The translations under genes were made by a program, and so were the position numbers. Below the pieces are notes generated by a model that saw only the letters and a program-made list of their open reading frames with translations, did no database searches and was not told the DNA's origin. This document shows positions 1 to 10,068 of a stretch of 64,000 nt of DNA, piece after piece; position 1 is the first letter of the stretch; each line of letters opens with the position of its first letter. This DNA comes from Aromatoleum anaerobium (GTDB lineage Bacteria > Pseudomonadota > Gammaproteobacteria > Burkholderiales > Rhodocyclaceae): positions 806,001 to 870,000 of the forward strand of contig NZ_WTVG02000040.1 of NCBI RefSeq assembly GCF_012910705.2, written 5' to 3'.

Positions 1-593
1 CGGCGCATCACCGCTTCGAGCATGCGCTGCGTCTTGACCGGCGTGCCGGTGCCGATCGTGTCGCCGAGGCTCACTTCATGGCAGCCCATCTCGAACAGCG
101 TGCCGGCGACGAGCGCGACCGCTTCCGGCCGGATTTCCCCTTCGTACGGGCAGCCGAGCACGCACGACACGTAGCCGCGCACCTTCACGCCGGCCGCCTT
201 CGCTGCGTCCATGACCGGCTCGAAGCGCGCGAGCGATTCGGCGATCGAGCAGTTGATGTTCTTCTGGCTGAAGGACTCGGAGGCCGCGCCGAACACCGCG
301 ACCTCGTCGGCGCCGGCGGCGAGCGCCGCTTCGAAGCCTTTGAGATTCGGCGTCAGCACCGGGTAGGCAACGCCCGGCCGGCGCGCGATCCGCGCCATGA
401 CTGCCGCGTTGTCCGCCATCTGCGGCACCCATTTCGGCGACACGAACGACGTCGCCTCGATCGCCTTCAGGCCGGCGTCGGCGAGCCGCGCGATCAGTTC
501 GACTTTGGTGTCCGTCGCGACGACCTGCTTCTCGTTCTGCAGGCCGTCACGCGGACCGACTTCGACGATCTTCACCGCTTTCGGCAGCTTCAT
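1..593 (-). CDS. liuE: Hydroxymethylglutaryl-CoA lyase, C-terminus outside window
   Basis: Cleaves 3-hydroxy-3-methylglutaryl-CoA to acetoacetate and acetyl-CoA, the last step of leucine breakdown, in the cytoplasm. Translating the minus strand from the ATG at 593 gives an uninterrupted frame of about 197 residues to the window edge. The start reads [20 protein letters not shown], the hallmark HMG-CoA lyase N-terminus; residues R15 and D16 match the catalytic Arg and the metal-binding Asp of the family. [14 protein letters not shown] segment follows near residue 47, and a [12 protein letters not shown] segment near 140. The active-site Cys loop lies beyond the edge and was not seen. It follows the acyl-CoA ligase by about 20 bases and ends the liu operon. 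The start context and family motif make the call firm; the related isopropylmalate synthase family lacks this N-terminus. Confidence 0.93.
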   Translation of the reverse strand, partial: MKLPKAVKIVEVGPRDGLQNEKQVVATDTKVELIARLADAGLKAIEATSFVSPKWVPQMADNAAVMARIARRPGVAYPVLTPNLKGFEAALAAGADEVAVFGAASESFSQKNINCSIAESLARFEPVMDAAKAAGVKVRGYVSCVLGCPYEGEIRPEAVALVAGTLFEMGCHEVSLGDTIGTGTPVKTQRMLEAVMR

Positions 594-615
594 GACTTGT
601 CCCTCGTCGTGGTCG

Positions 616-2304
616 TCACGCGGTGCGCGCCTCGTCGAGCCCGAGCTCGCGCTTCATCTGCTCGCGGATCTGGAACTTCTGGATCTTGCCGGTCACCGTC
701 ATCGGGAAGGCGTCGACGAACTTGATGTAGCGCGGCACCTTGTAGTGCGCGATCTGGCCCTGGCAGAACGCTCTGACCTCGTCGGCGCTGAGCTCTTCGC
801 CGTCGCGCACGATGATCCACGCGCACAGCTCCTCGCCGTACTTCGCGTCCGGCACGCCGACGACCTGCACGTCGAGGATCTTCGGGTGGCGATAGAGGAA
901 CTCCTCGATCTCGCGCGGATACAGGTTCTCGCCGCCGCGGATCACCATGTCCTTGATGCGGCCGACGATGTTGCAGTAGCCCTCGTCGTCGATCGTCGCG
1001 AGGTCTCCGGTGTGCATCCAGCCGGCGGCGTCGATCGCGTCGCGCGTCCGGTCGACGTCGTTCCAGTAGCCGAGCATCACCGAGTAGCCGCGCGTGCACA
1101 GCTCGCCGGCGACGCCGCGCGGCACGATGCGTCCGTCGTTGTCGACGATCTTGACTTCGAGATGCGGCTGGACGCGGCCGACCGTCGACACGCGCCGCTC
1201 GACGGGATCGCCGGTGCCGCTCTGGAAGCTCACCGGCGACGTCTCGGTCATGCCGTACGCGATCGTCACTTCGCGCATGTTCATTCGGTCGATGACACGC
1301 TTCATGACTTCAATCGGGCACGGGCTGCCGGCCATGATGCCGGTCCTGAGGCGCGTGAGGTCGAAGTCGCCGAACCGGGGGTGATCGAGCATCGCGATGA
1401 ACATCGTCGGCACGCCGTACGCGGCGGTGCAGCGCTCCTCGGCGAGCGTCTCGAGCACCGCAAGCGGTTCGAACGCTTCGCACGGATAGACCATCGTCGC
1501 GCCGTGCGTCACGCAGCCGAGGTTGCCCATGACCATGCCGAAGCAGTGGTACAGCGGCACGGGGATGCACAGCCGGTCGCCTTCGACGAGGCGGATCGCT
1601 TCGGCGACGAAGAAGCCGTTGTTGAGGATGTTGTGATGCGACAGCGTCGCGCCTTTCGGCTGGCCGGTGGTGCCGGACGTGAACTGGATGTTGATCGGGT
1701 CGTCGAACTGCAGCGTTTCACCGCGCACCGCGAGCTCGACGAGCTCGTCGCGCGACGGCGGCGCGAGCAGGTCGTCGAAGTTCAGCATCCCGGCGCTCTT
1801 CTCCGCGCCCATGCGGATGACCCAGTTCAGCGACGGCAGCCGCGCGGCTTCGAGGGCGCCCGGCTCGCAGTCGGCAAGCTCCGGCGCGAGGTCGGCGAGC
1901 ATCGCGAGGTAGTCGCTGCCCTTGAATGACGGCGACAGCACCAGCGCGCGGCAGCCGACCTTGTTCACCGCGTATTCGAGTTCGCTGCGGCGATACGCAG
2001 GGTTGATGTTGACGAGCACGAGGCCCGCTTTCGCGGTCGCGAACTGCGTCAGCGCCCATTCGAGATTGTTCTGCGACCAGATGCCGACGCGATCCCCGGC
2101 GGCGAGCCCGAGGCGCATCAGTGCGCACGCGAGCGCATCGGCTTTCAGCTTTAGCTCGGCATAGGTCAGCCGCACGTTCTGGTGGCGCACGACGAGCGCC
2201 TCGCGCTGCGCGTGGCGCTCGCACGCCTCGTCGAAAAAGCGGCCGATCGTCTGGCCGATCAGCGTTTTTGCGGATGCGCCGTGGACGTAGCTCAACTGCG
2301 TCAT
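616..2304 (-). CDS. Acyl-CoA ligase (AMP-binding) of the leucine/isovalerate operon
   Basis: An ATP-dependent acyl-CoA synthetase of 562 residues that activates a carboxylic acid to its CoA ester through an acyl-adenylate. The phosphate-binding loop [11 protein letters not shown] is at 208-218, the YGMTETSP motif lies near the middle, [12 protein letters not shown] precedes the hinge, and the TVTGKIQ motif near 536 carries the adenylation Lys (about K540). No signal peptide or membrane segment is seen. It sits between the carboxylase alpha subunit and HMG-CoA lyase, so activating isovalerate or another short branched acid for the operon is a reasonable inference, but substrate cannot be read from motifs. 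Medium-chain or 3-methylmercaptopropionate-type ligases are the main alternatives. The ATG at 2304 is the start, preceded by a GGAGAGAG-like ribosome site. Confidence 0.9.
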   Translation of the reverse strand: MTQLSYVHGASAKTLIGQTIGRFFDEACERHAQREALVVRHQNVRLTYAELKLKADALACALMRLGLAAGDRVGIWSQNNLEWALTQFATAKAGLVLVNINPAYRRSELEYAVNKVGCRALVLSPSFKGSDYLAMLADLAPELADCEPGALEAARLPSLNWVIRMGAEKSAGMLNFDDLLAPPSRDELVELAVRGETLQFDDPINIQFTSGTTGQPKGATLSHHNILNNGFFVAEAIRLVEGDRLCIPVPLYHCFGMVMGNLGCVTHGATMVYPCEAFEPLAVLETLAEERCTAAYGVPTMFIAMLDHPRFGDFDLTRLRTGIMAGSPCPIEVMKRVIDRMNMREVTIAYGMTETSPVSFQSGTGDPVERRVSTVGRVQPHLEVKIVDNDGRIVPRGVAGELCTRGYSVMLGYWNDVDRTRDAIDAAGWMHTGDLATIDDEGYCNIVGRIKDMVIRGGENLYPREIEEFLYRHPKILDVQVVGVPDAKYGEELCAWIIVRDGEELSADEVRAFCQGQIAHYKVPRYIKFVDAFPMTVTGKIQKFQIREQMKRELGLDEARTA

Positions 2305-2367
2305 GTGTCTCTCTCCTCCAAATTACCGGTTTTCTTGCCGCGGCGACCCGAGCCGCTGGGCTCACAG

Positions 2368-2457
2368 GTAGGGCGGATGAGCCGAAGGCGTTATCCGCCA
2401 CGCTTGTGCCGTTACCCGCCGCCATCTGGCGGAAGGCGCTGCGCTTTTCCGCCCTAC
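2368..2457. repeat. REP-like palindromic element
   Basis: A 90-base segment in the gap between the two carboxylase/ligase genes begins GTAGGGCGG and ends CCGCCCTAC, an exact 9-base inverted repeat, with further internal GGCGGA/TCCGCC pairs. This composition and its intergenic location are typical of the dispersed GTAGGGCGG elements of proteobacterial genomes. It could fold as an RNA hairpin in the liu transcript. I saw no second full copy in the window. Confidence 0.7.
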
Positions 2458-2482
2458 GCGACGTTGCTCCGGCCGCGCCGCG

Positions 2483-4486
2483 TCAGCCCTTCTCGGGCTC
2501 GAACTCGACGAGCTCCTCGCCGTCGCCGACCTGGTCACCGACGGCGTAACGGTAAGCCTTGACGGTGCCCGCCGCCGGCGCGTTGATCGTGTGCTCCATC
2601 TTCATCGCTTCGAGGATCAGGAGCGGCGCACCTTTCGCGACCTTCGCGCCGGCTTCCGCGAGCAGCGCGATGACCTTGCCCGGCATCGGCGCGAGCAGCC
2701 CGCCTTCGGCGCCACCGCCTTCACCGGCGTAATGCAGCGGATCGACGTTCGCGAGCTGCCAGCTGCGCCCATGCAGGAACACGTGGCGCATCCGCCCCGC
2801 GGTGATGACTGTCGCGTCCATGCGCGTGCCGTCGAGCTCGACGCGCAGCCGGCCGCGTTCATTGACCCGCCCGCGCGCCTCGGCCGACCTGCCGTCGACC
2901 GTCAGCGTGTAGCGGTCGCCGCGATACGCGACCTGGACCGTCTTCTGCACGTCGCCGAGGCGGAAGATCAGTCCGCGATTCGCCGTCGCGTTGAGCCGCC
3001 AGCCGTCGCGGGCGTGCCATGGCGAAACGGGATCGCAGCCGCGGCGCGCAGCGTCTTCGGCCCACGTCGCCTCGCGCAGCAGTTCGCCGAGCGCGGCGAC
3101 GAGCCAGACCGCGTCCGGCGTCGTCTCGCTCTCGGGGAACAGGTAGGCCTTCTCGCGCTCGATGAGCCCGGTATCGAGATCGGCGCCGGCGAACGCCGGG
3201 CACGCGGTCAGCCGCGACAGGAATTCGATGTTGTTCGCGACGCCGACGACGCGATAGTCGGCGAGCGCCTGCAGCATGCGCGCCAACGCCTGCTCGCGGC
3301 TCTCGTCCCAGACGATCAGCTTCGCGATCATCGGATCGTAGAACGGGCTGATCTCGTCGCCTTCCTCGACGCCGGTGTCGACGCGCACGTGCAGGCCTTC
3401 GGCCGGCGGCGCGAGATGCAGCAGCTTGCCGGTCGAGGGCAGGAAGCCTTTCGCCGGATCCTCGGCGTAGATGCGCGCCTCCAAGGCGTGCCCGCGGATT
3501 TCGAGTTGCTCCTGCGCGAGCGGCAGCGGCTCGCCCGAAGCGACCCTGAGCTGCCATTCGACGAGATCGAGGCCGGTGATCATCTCGGTGACCGGGTGCT
3601 CGACCTGCAGCCGCGTGTTCATCTCCATGAAATAGAACGTGCCGTCCTGGTTCGCGATGAATTCGACCGTGCCGGCGCCCACATACCCGACCGCTTTCGC
3701 CGCCTCGACCGCGGCCTGCCCCATCGCCGCGCGGCGCTCGGGCGTCATGCCGGGGGCGGGCGCTTCCTCGAGCACTTTCTGATGGCGGCGCTGCACCGAG
3801 CAGTCGCGCTCGAAGAGGTAGACGCAGTTGCCGTGCGTGTCGCCGAACACCTGGATCTCGATGTGACGCGGGCGCGTCACGTATTTCTCGACGAGCACGT
3901 GCTCGTCGCCGAAGCTGGATGCCGCCTCGCGCTTGCACGACGCCAGCGCCGCTTCGAAGTCGTCGGAGCGCTCGACGAGCCGCATGCCTTTGCCGCCGCC
4001 GCCGGCCGCGGCCTTGATCAGCACCGGGTAGCCGATGCGGTCGGCCTGCTCGTGCAGGAAGGCGGGCTCCTGGTTGTCGCCGTGGTAGCCGGGGGTCAGC
4101 GGCACACCCGCCTGCTCCATCAGCTTCTTCGCTTCGGACTTCGAGCCCATCGCGCGGATTGCCGTCACCGGCGGGCCGATGAAGACGATGCCTTCCCGGT
4201 CGCACGCGTCGCAGAACTCCTCGTTCTCGGACAGGAAACCGTAGCCGGGATGGATCGCCTGCGCGCCGGTCTGCTTCGCCGCGGCGATGATGCGCTCGAT
4301 GACGAGGTAGCTCTCCTTCGCCGCCGCCGGGCCGATCAGCACCGCCTCGTCGGCGAGGCGCACGTGGCGCGCGTTCGCGTCGGCTTCGGAGTAGACCGCG
4401 ACGGTGCGGATGCCCATGCGGCGCGCAGTCTTGATGACTCTGCAGGCTATCTCGCCGCGATTGGCGATGAGGATCTTTTCGAACAT
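2483..4486 (-). CDS. liuD: Methylcrotonyl-CoA carboxylase, biotin-carrying alpha subunit
   Basis: A 667-residue biotin-dependent carboxylase subunit: an N-terminal biotin carboxylase module (about 1-450; MFEKILIANRGEIACRVI start, GGGGKGMR ATP-grasp loop near 163, EMNTRLQVEHPVTE active-site strand) and a C-terminal biotin carrier domain with EAMKMEH, the biotinylated Lys being about K629. It charges biotin with CO2, which the beta subunit passes to 3-methylcrotonyl-CoA in leucine degradation. The beta subunit is immediately upstream, 12 bases away, and isovaleryl-CoA dehydrogenase precedes that, which favours methylcrotonyl-CoA over propionyl-, acetyl- or geranyl-CoA carboxylase. Length and domain order are normal. 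No enoyl-CoA hydratase gene lies between the subunits, unlike the Pseudomonas liuABCDE order. Confidence 0.92.
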   Translation of the reverse strand: MFEKILIANRGEIACRVIKTARRMGIRTVAVYSEADANARHVRLADEAVLIGPAAAKESYLVIERIIAAAKQTGAQAIHPGYGFLSENEEFCDACDREGIVFIGPPVTAIRAMGSKSEAKKLMEQAGVPLTPGYHGDNQEPAFLHEQADRIGYPVLIKAAAGGGGKGMRLVERSDDFEAALASCKREAASSFGDEHVLVEKYVTRPRHIEIQVFGDTHGNCVYLFERDCSVQRRHQKVLEEAPAPGMTPERRAAMGQAAVEAAKAVGYVGAGTVEFIANQDGTFYFMEMNTRLQVEHPVTEMITGLDLVEWQLRVASGEPLPLAQEQLEIRGHALEARIYAEDPAKGFLPSTGKLLHLAPPAEGLHVRVDTGVEEGDEISPFYDPMIAKLIVWDESREQALARMLQALADYRVVGVANNIEFLSRLTACPAFAGADLDTGLIEREKAYLFPESETTPDAVWLVAALGELLREATWAEDAARRGCDPVSPWHARDGWRLNATANRGLIFRLGDVQKTVQVAYRGDRYTLTVDGRSAEARGRVNERGRLRVELDGTRMDATVITAGRMRHVFLHGRSWQLANVDPLHYAGEGGGAEGGLLAPMPGKVIALLAEAGAKVAKGAPLLILEAMKMEHTINAPAAGTVKAYRYAVGDQVGDGEELVEFEPEKG

Positions 4487-4498
4487 TGTTGTCTCCCC

Positions 4499-6106
4499 TT
4501 ACATCCGGAACAGGCCGAACTTCGTCTGCGGGATCGGCGCGTTCAGCGTTGCCGACAGCGAAAGTCCGAGCACGCGGCGGCTCTGCGCCGGGTCGATGAC
4601 GCCGTCGTCCCACAGGCGCGCGGTCGCGTAGTAGGGGTGGCCCTGCACTTCGTACTGCTCGCGGATCGGCGCGCGGAAAGCTTCTTCGTCTTCCTTGCTC
4701 CACGTGCCGCCTTTCGCCTCGATGCCGTCGCGGCGCACCGTCGCCAGCACGCTCGCCGCCTGCTCGCCGCCCATCACGGATATTCGCGAGTTCGGCCACA
4801 TCCACAGAAAGCGCGGCGAGTATGCGCGGCCGCACATGCCGTAGTTGCCGGCGCCGAAGCTGCCGCCGATGATCATCGTCAGCTTGGGCACCTGCGCGGT
4901 CGCGACCGCGGTGACCATTTTCGCGCCGTCCTTCGCGATGCCGGCGTTCTCGTACTTGCGCCCGACCATGAAGCCGGTGATGTTCTGCAGGAAGATCAGC
5001 GGGATGCGGCGCTGCGCGCACAGCTCGACGAAATGCGCGCCTTTTTGCGCCGATTCGCCGAACAGGATGCCGTTGTTCGCGACGATGCCGACCGGGTAAC
5101 CGTAGAGCTGCGCGAAGCCGGTCACGAGCGTCGTGCCGTAGCGCGGCTTGAATTCGTCGAAGCGCGAGCCGTCGACGACGCGCGCGATGACTTCGCGCAC
5201 GTCGTAGGGTTTGCGCGTGTCGCTCGGGATGATGCCGTAGATCTCTTCCGGGTCGTACAGCGGCTCGTCGCCGCCGCCGAGCTTCATGCCGACCTCTTTG
5301 ACGCGGTTCAGGTTCGCGACGATGCGTCGCGCGATGTACAGCGCGTGCGCGTCGTTCTCGGCGAGGTGGTCGGCGACGCCGGAGATGCGCGTATGCACGT
5401 CGCCGCCGCCAAGATCCTCAGCGGTGACGACTTCGCCGGTCGCCGCCTTCACCAGCGGCGGGCCGCCGAGGAAGATCGTGCCCTGGTTCTTGACGATCAC
5501 CGTCTCGTCGCTCATCGCCGGCATGTACGCGCCGCCGGCGGTGCACGAGCCCATCACCACCGCGATCTGCGGGATGCCGAGCGCCGACATGTTCGCCTGA
5601 TTGTAGAAGATGCGGCCGAAATGCTCGCGGTCCGGGAACACTTCGTCCTGCGTCGGCAGGTTCGCACCGCCCGAGTCGACGAGGTAGATGCACGGCAGGT
5701 TGTTCATCTGCGCGATCTCCTGCGCGCGCAGGTGCTTCTTCACCGTCATCGGGAAGTAGCTGCCGCCTTTCACCGTCGCGTCGTTCGCGACGATCATGCA
5801 TTCGAGCCCTTTGACGCGCCCGATGCCGGCGATCACGCCGGCCGACGGGGCGTCGCCGTCGTACATGCCCCAGGCCGCGAGCTGGCCGATCTCGAGGAAC
5901 GGCGTACCCGGGTCGAGCAGATGGTTGACGCGGTCGCGCGGCAGGAGCTTGCCGCGCGCGGTGTGCTTGTCACACGCTGCCGGGCCGCCGCCGCGGCTCA
6001 CTTCGGCGGCCTTGTCGCGCAGGTCCGCGACGAGGCCGCGCAGAGCCGCGGCGTTCGCCCGGAACTCGTCGCTGCGGGGGTTGATGCTGGACTTGAGCAC
6101 CGACAT
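4499..6106 (-). CDS. liuB: Methylcrotonyl-CoA carboxylase, carboxyltransferase beta subunit
   Basis: A 535-residue carboxyltransferase of the crotonase-like acyl-CoA carboxylase family, which transfers the carboxyl from biotin to 3-methylcrotonyl-CoA. The protein shows the duplicated carboxyltransferase fold, with oxyanion-type glycine stretches such as [15 protein letters not shown] and [16 protein letters not shown] in the N-half and [16 protein letters not shown] in the C-half, as in MCC beta chains. The start at 6106 ([15 protein letters not shown]) overlaps the stop of the upstream dehydrogenase in a TGATG arrangement, so translation is probably coupled. The C-terminus ends with the usual [11 protein letters not shown] type tail. 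Operon context supports methylcrotonyl- over propionyl-CoA specificity. Confidence 0.93.
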   Translation of the reverse strand: MSVLKSSINPRSDEFRANAAALRGLVADLRDKAAEVSRGGGPAACDKHTARGKLLPRDRVNHLLDPGTPFLEIGQLAAWGMYDGDAPSAGVIAGIGRVKGLECMIVANDATVKGGSYFPMTVKKHLRAQEIAQMNNLPCIYLVDSGGANLPTQDEVFPDREHFGRIFYNQANMSALGIPQIAVVMGSCTAGGAYMPAMSDETVIVKNQGTIFLGGPPLVKAATGEVVTAEDLGGGDVHTRISGVADHLAENDAHALYIARRIVANLNRVKEVGMKLGGGDEPLYDPEEIYGIIPSDTRKPYDVREVIARVVDGSRFDEFKPRYGTTLVTGFAQLYGYPVGIVANNGILFGESAQKGAHFVELCAQRRIPLIFLQNITGFMVGRKYENAGIAKDGAKMVTAVATAQVPKLTMIIGGSFGAGNYGMCGRAYSPRFLWMWPNSRISVMGGEQAASVLATVRRDGIEAKGGTWSKEDEEAFRAPIREQYEVQGHPYYATARLWDDGVIDPAQSRRVLGLSLSATLNAPIPQTKFGLFRM

Positions 6107-7278
6107 CACGCGGTCTCCGCGAACAGCTCGCGCCCGATCAGCATGCGGCGGATCTCGCTCGTGCCGGCGCCAATCTCGTACAGCTTCGCGTCGCGCCACA
6201 GCCGGCCCACCGGGTATTCGTTCGTGTAGCCGACGCCGCCGAGCGCCTGGATCGCCTCGCCGGCCATCCACGTCGCCTTCTCGGCCGAATACAGGATCGC
6301 ACCGGCGGCGTCCTTCCTCAGAGTGCGCGAGTGGTCCGTGCGGTCGCAGGCCTGGCCGACCGCATAGACGTAGGCGCGCGTCGCCATCCACGTCGAATAC
6401 ATGTCGGCGAGCTTGCCCTGCATCAGCTGGAATTCGCCGATCGGTTGATTGAACTGCTTGCGCTCGTGGATGAAGGGAACGACGGCGTCCATGCACGCGG
6501 CCATGATGCCGAGCGGCCCGCCGCACAGCACGGCGCGCTCGTAGTCGAGGCCGCTCATCAGCACTTTGACGCCGCCGCCGACTTGTCCGAGCACGTTTTC
6601 TTCCGGCACCTCGACGTCGTCGAAGAACAGCGGGAAAGTGTTCGAGCCGCGCATGCCGAGCTTGTCGAGGTGCGTGCCATGCGTGAAGCCTTTCATGCCT
6701 TTCTCGACGATGAACGCGGTGACCCCCTTCGGCCCCGCGTCGAGGTCGGTCTTCGCATAGACGACCAGTGTATCGGCGTCGCCGCCGTTGGTGATCCACA
6801 TCTTCGCGCCGTTCAACACGTAGCGATCGCCGCGCTTGTCCGCGCGCAGCTTCATCGACACGACATCCGACCCGGCGTTGGGCTCGCTCATCGCCAGGGC
6901 GCCGACGTGCTCGCCGGAAATGAGCTTCGGCAGGTATTTCCTCTTCTGCGCGGCGTTGCCGTTGCGGCGGATCTGGTTCACGCACAGGTTCGAGTGTGCG
7001 CCATACGACAGGCCGACCGACGCCGACGCGCGTGAAACTTCCTCGAGCGCGATGATGTGCGCGAGGTAGCCCATGTTCGTGCCGCCGTATTCTTCCTCGA
7101 CGGTCATGCCGTGCAGGCCGAGCTCGCCGAGCTTTTTCCACAGGTCGGCCGGGAACTCGTTCACCCGGTCGATCTCGGCCGCGCGCGGCGCGATCTGGTC
7201 GGCGGCGAAAGCCTGGACGGTGTCGCGCAGCATCTCGATTGTTTCGCCGAGGTTGAAGTTGAGGCTCGGAATGTGCAT
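6106..7278 (-). CDS. liuA: Isovaleryl-CoA dehydrogenase
   Basis: A 390-residue FAD acyl-CoA dehydrogenase. The catalytic base appears as Glu247 in [14 protein letters not shown], the internal position characteristic of isovaleryl-CoA dehydrogenases rather than the C-terminal Glu of medium-chain enzymes. The substrate/FAD motif [15 protein letters not shown] is at 127-141 and WITNGGDAD follows near 161. It oxidises isovaleryl-CoA to 3-methylcrotonyl-CoA with electrons going to ETF. It is the first gene of the leftward operon and overlaps the carboxyltransferase start. A divergent AraC-type regulator lies 165 bases upstream. The ATG at 7278 is followed by a normal acyl-CoA dehydrogenase N-terminus ([20 protein letters not shown]). 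Confidence 0.94.
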   Translation of the reverse strand: MHIPSLNFNLGETIEMLRDTVQAFAADQIAPRAAEIDRVNEFPADLWKKLGELGLHGMTVEEEYGGTNMGYLAHIIALEEVSRASASVGLSYGAHSNLCVNQIRRNGNAAQKRKYLPKLISGEHVGALAMSEPNAGSDVVSMKLRADKRGDRYVLNGAKMWITNGGDADTLVVYAKTDLDAGPKGVTAFIVEKGMKGFTHGTHLDKLGMRGSNTFPLFFDDVEVPEENVLGQVGGGVKVLMSGLDYERAVLCGGPLGIMAACMDAVVPFIHERKQFNQPIGEFQLMQGKLADMYSTWMATRAYVYAVGQACDRTDHSRTLRKDAAGAILYSAEKATWMAGEAIQALGGVGYTNEYPVGRLWRDAKLYEIGAGTSEIRRMLIGRELFAETA

Positions 7279-7443
7279 GGGGTCTCCTCGTTCCTGTCGT
7301 GGTGGCTTCGTGTTCGGGACGTCCGCAGGAGAAGCTTAGACCGCCCCCGGCAGATCGTCGTGATCGCACTAGAGTAGGCTGCCGCGCGGCGCGTCACGCG
7401 CCAACATGGTTGCAAATCGTGCCAACGCTTCTATCATCGCCCG

Positions 7444-8508
7444 ATGCCTTCGCCGCTTCCTTCGCCTGCCGACCCGACGCGCGGCTTTGCTGCGACACCG
7501 ATCGCTTTCATCCGCGCGATCGTCGCCGCGTACCGTCGCTACGGCATCAATCCTGCCAACGCGCTGCGACAGGCGCACATTCCACCCGCGATGCTGGAGA
7601 ACCCGGACGGACGCGTCACCGCGGCGCAGATGGAGATCATGTCCGGCGTCGCGATGCAGGAACTCGACGACGAGGCGCTCGGCTGGTTCTCGCGCCGGTT
7701 GCCGTGGGGCAGCTACGGCATGCTGTGCCGGGCGTCGCTGAGTTCGCCCGACCTCGGCGTCGCGCTCAAGCGCTGGTGCCGCCACCACCGCCTGCTGACC
7801 GACGACATCGTGCTGCGGCTCGACGCGACGCAAGCGGTCGTGGACCTGACGATCGAGGTGCGCCGCTACCTCGGCGAGATGCATGAATTCTGCCTCCTGA
7901 CGAGCCTGCGCTACCTGCTCGGCTACGCGTGCTGGGCGATCGATTCGCGCATTCCGTTGCTGTCGGCGCGCTTTCCATTTCCGCCACCGCCCCATCGTGG
8001 CGTCTATCCGCTGCTGTTCCAGGGACCGATCACGTTCGATGCCGACCGTGCAGGCATCAGCTTCGACGCGCAATACCTGTCGCTGCCGCTGCGGCGCGAC
8101 GAACAGGCGTTGCGCCAGATGCTGCAGCGCGCGCTGCCGCTGACGGTGCTGCAGTACCGCCGCGACCGGCTGCTGGTGCAGCGCGTGCGCCAGCTGCTGT
8201 GCAGCGACCTGGCGCCCGGCACGACGGCCGACAGCCTGGCGGAACGATTGCACGTATCGCCCCGCACACTCCATCGCCAGCTGCAGGAGGAAGGGGCGTC
8301 GCTGCAGCGGCTCAAAGATGAGGCACGGCGCGAGCACGCCGCGGATCTGCTGCACCGCAGCACGCGGCCGATCAAGCAGATCGCACTGGCCGTGGGCTTC
8401 CGCAACGAAAAGAGCTTTTCGCGCGCCTTCCGGCAATGGACCGGCGAATCGCCAAGCGCTTTCCGGGAGCGGAGCGTCGCGCTCGGCGAGGATCGGCCCA
8501 AGCGCTGA
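7444..8508 (+). CDS. AraC-family transcription regulator with N-terminal ligand domain
   Basis: A 354-residue regulator. The N-terminal two thirds resemble the arabinose-binding-like sensing domain of the OruR/ArgR-type AraC subgroup. The C-terminal part carries the two helix-turn-helix units: ERLHVSPRTLHRQLQEEGAS near 245-265 and IALAVGFRNEKSFSRAFRQW near 310-330. It is divergent from the isovaleryl-CoA dehydrogenase operon across 165 bases that must hold both promoters, so control of the liu genes is a sensible inference; in other proteobacteria these genes are usually under MerR-type LiuR or TetR-type LiuQ. No strong ribosome site precedes the ATG at 7444. Its ligand is unknown. Confidence 0.88.
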   Translation: MPSPLPSPADPTRGFAATPIAFIRAIVAAYRRYGINPANALRQAHIPPAMLENPDGRVTAAQMEIMSGVAMQELDDEALGWFSRRLPWGSYGMLCRASLSSPDLGVALKRWCRHHRLLTDDIVLRLDATQAVVDLTIEVRRYLGEMHEFCLLTSLRYLLGYACWAIDSRIPLLSARFPFPPPPHRGVYPLLFQGPITFDADRAGISFDAQYLSLPLRRDEQALRQMLQRALPLTVLQYRRDRLLVQRVRQLLCSDLAPGTTADSLAERLHVSPRTLHRQLQEEGASLQRLKDEARREHAADLLHRSTRPIKQIALAVGFRNEKSFSRAFRQWTGESPSAFRERSVALGEDRPKR

Positions 8509-8710
8509 AAGCCGCACGCCTGGCAGCAGCGTGCGCTCGCGGCGCCGCCCACGGACCGCTCGCCCTTGTTTTTTTGCTCCGCCCGCATACGCTGAACAAC
8601 ATCACCGTCGTGCCGCGGCCGCAGCGGACAGGCGCCTGATCGGGCAGGCGCACGCGCCATCCGCCGCCTGCCCGGGTTGCACCTCACGGCAAGCCTGGAA
8701 GGAGGAAATC

Positions 8711-9358
8711 ATGCTATTTGCCGACCGTATCGACGCCGCGCAGCGCCTCGCCGACGCACTCGACGCCTGGCGCGGAAAGCACGCGCTGGTCCTGGCGATT
8801 CCCCGCGGCGCCGTGCCGATGGGCGCCGCCCTGGCCGAAGCCCTGCAGGCCGACCTCGACGTCGTGCTGGTGCGCAAACTCGGCGCGCCGTGGCAGCCGG
8901 AATACGCCGTCGGGGCGATCGACGAGAGCGGCTGGTCGTTCGTCTCCGATCCCGATGCCGCCAGCGGGGAGTACCTGGAGGGCGAGCGCGCGCGGCAGCT
9001 CGAGCGCCTGAAGGAACGGCGCCGCTCGTATTCGCCGCGACATCCGCCGGTCGATCCCGCGGGGCGCATCGTCATCGTCGTCGACGACGGGCTCGCCACC
9101 GGGGCGACGATGATCGCCGCACTGCACGCGGTCCGCAGCAAGGGGCCGCAGCGGCTGATCTGCGCGGTGCCGGTCGGAGCACCCGCGAGCGTGGAAAAAG
9201 TGAAGCCTTACGCCGACGAGGTCGTGTGCCTGTACACGCCGCCGAATTTCCACGCCGTCGGGCAGTTCTATCGCAACTTCGATCAGGTCGAGGATGACGA
9301 GGTCGTGGCCTGCCTCGAGCGGTTTCGTGCCAAACCGGGGGCGCCGGCAGCCGACTGA
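8711..9358 (+). CDS. Phosphoribosyltransferase-fold protein
   Basis: A 215-residue type I phosphoribosyltransferase-like protein. The PRPP-binding signature VIVVDDGLATGATM is at 121-134, and the N-terminus carries LVLAIPRGAVPMGAALAEAL, typical of the stand-alone family often seen next to dienelactone hydrolase or erythromycin-esterase domains. The ATG at 8711 follows a clean GGAGGA ribosome site 7 bases upstream; longer in-frame extensions upstream have no such site. The family substrate is not established, so I do not assign a base. It is followed after about 100 bases by the chromate-transporter pair, but no functional tie is evident. Confidence 0.85.
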   Translation: MLFADRIDAAQRLADALDAWRGKHALVLAIPRGAVPMGAALAEALQADLDVVLVRKLGAPWQPEYAVGAIDESGWSFVSDPDAASGEYLEGERARQLERLKERRRSYSPRHPPVDPAGRIVIVVDDGLATGATMIAALHAVRSKGPQRLICAVPVGAPASVEKVKPYADEVVCLYTPPNFHAVGQFYRNFDQVEDDEVVACLERFRAKPGAPAAD

Positions 9359-9462
9359 GAGGCGGCGCCCGCAGGGAGGAGCGCGCCGCGGGGGCGCGCC
9401 AGGAGCATCGTTTGCGCTAAGCTCCCGCCTTCGCTCGCCGCCGCCCTCTGCCGGAGCCCAAA

Positions 9463-10068
9463 CTGACTTCACCGCAACCCGCGATCGCGACCCTCGCAGC
9501 CGGTCCCGGTCCGCGCTCGCCGCTCGATCTGTTCCTCGCATTCACCGTGCTCGCGCTGCAGGGCTTCGGCGGCGTGCTGGCGGTCGCCCAGCGCGAACTC
9601 GTCGATCGCCGCGGCTGGCTGACGCGAGAGGAATTCATCGCCGCGTATTCGCTCGCGCAGCTGCTGCCAGGCCCCAACGTCGTCAATCTGTCGCTGATGC
9701 TCGGCGACCGCTTCTTCGGCTGGCGCGGCGCATTCGCGGCGATCAGCGGCATGCTGCTCGCGCCGCTGGTGCTGGTACTGGTGCTCGCCGCGAGCTACAA
9801 CCGGCTTTCCGATTACCCGCTCGTCGCCGGCGCGCTGCGCGGCATGGGCGCCGTCGCCGCGGGGCTGATGCTGGCGATGGGCTTCAAGATGCTCGGCACG
9901 TTGCGGCGCAACCCGATGGGTCTCGTGCTGTGCGCGCTGCTCGGCCTGGCGACGCTCGTCGCCGTCGCGGTGTTGCGCGTACCGCTGGCGTGGGTCGTGA
10001 TCGGGTTCGGCGTCTTCGCCTGGGGGCTCGCCCGCTGGTGCCTCGCGCAGCAGGAGCGGCAGCCATGA
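9463..10068 (+). CDS. chrA: Chromate transporter, N-terminal-type half (short ChrA)
   Basis: A membrane protein of about 200 residues with the single CHR domain: LFLAFTVLALQGFGG in the first helix, then RGWLTREEFIAAYSLAQLLPGPN, the conserved chromate-transporter motif, and further hydrophobic segments. I place the start at a CTG at 9463 because the first ATG/GTG (9547) would cut into helix 1, and a GGAG lies 8 bases upstream; the frame is open only back to a TAA at 9418. It overlaps the next gene by the ATGA at 10065-10068. Split pairs of this kind act together as an antiporter in chromate-resistant bacteria, but many CHR proteins have unproven substrates. Confidence 0.8.
   Translation: MTSPQPAIATLAAGPGPRSPLDLFLAFTVLALQGFGGVLAVAQRELVDRRGWLTREEFIAAYSLAQLLPGPNVVNLSLMLGDRFFGWRGAFAAISGMLLAPLVLVLVLAASYNRLSDYPLVAGALRGMGAVAAGLMLAMGFKMLGTLRRNPMGLVLCALLGLATLVAVAVLRVPLAWVVIGFGVFAWGLARWCLAQQERQP

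Noticed and set aside
2591-6229. A 1212-residue open frame on the plus strand across the carboxylase genes
   Set aside because: It is rich in Arg, His, Asp and Ala, has no family motif, and lies antisense to two well-recognised enzymes; a by-product of high-GC codon use.
8318-8710. Long in-frame extension upstream of the phosphoribosyltransferase
   Set aside because: It overlaps the AraC gene in another frame, has biased composition, and the ATG at 8711 has a strong GGAGGA site.
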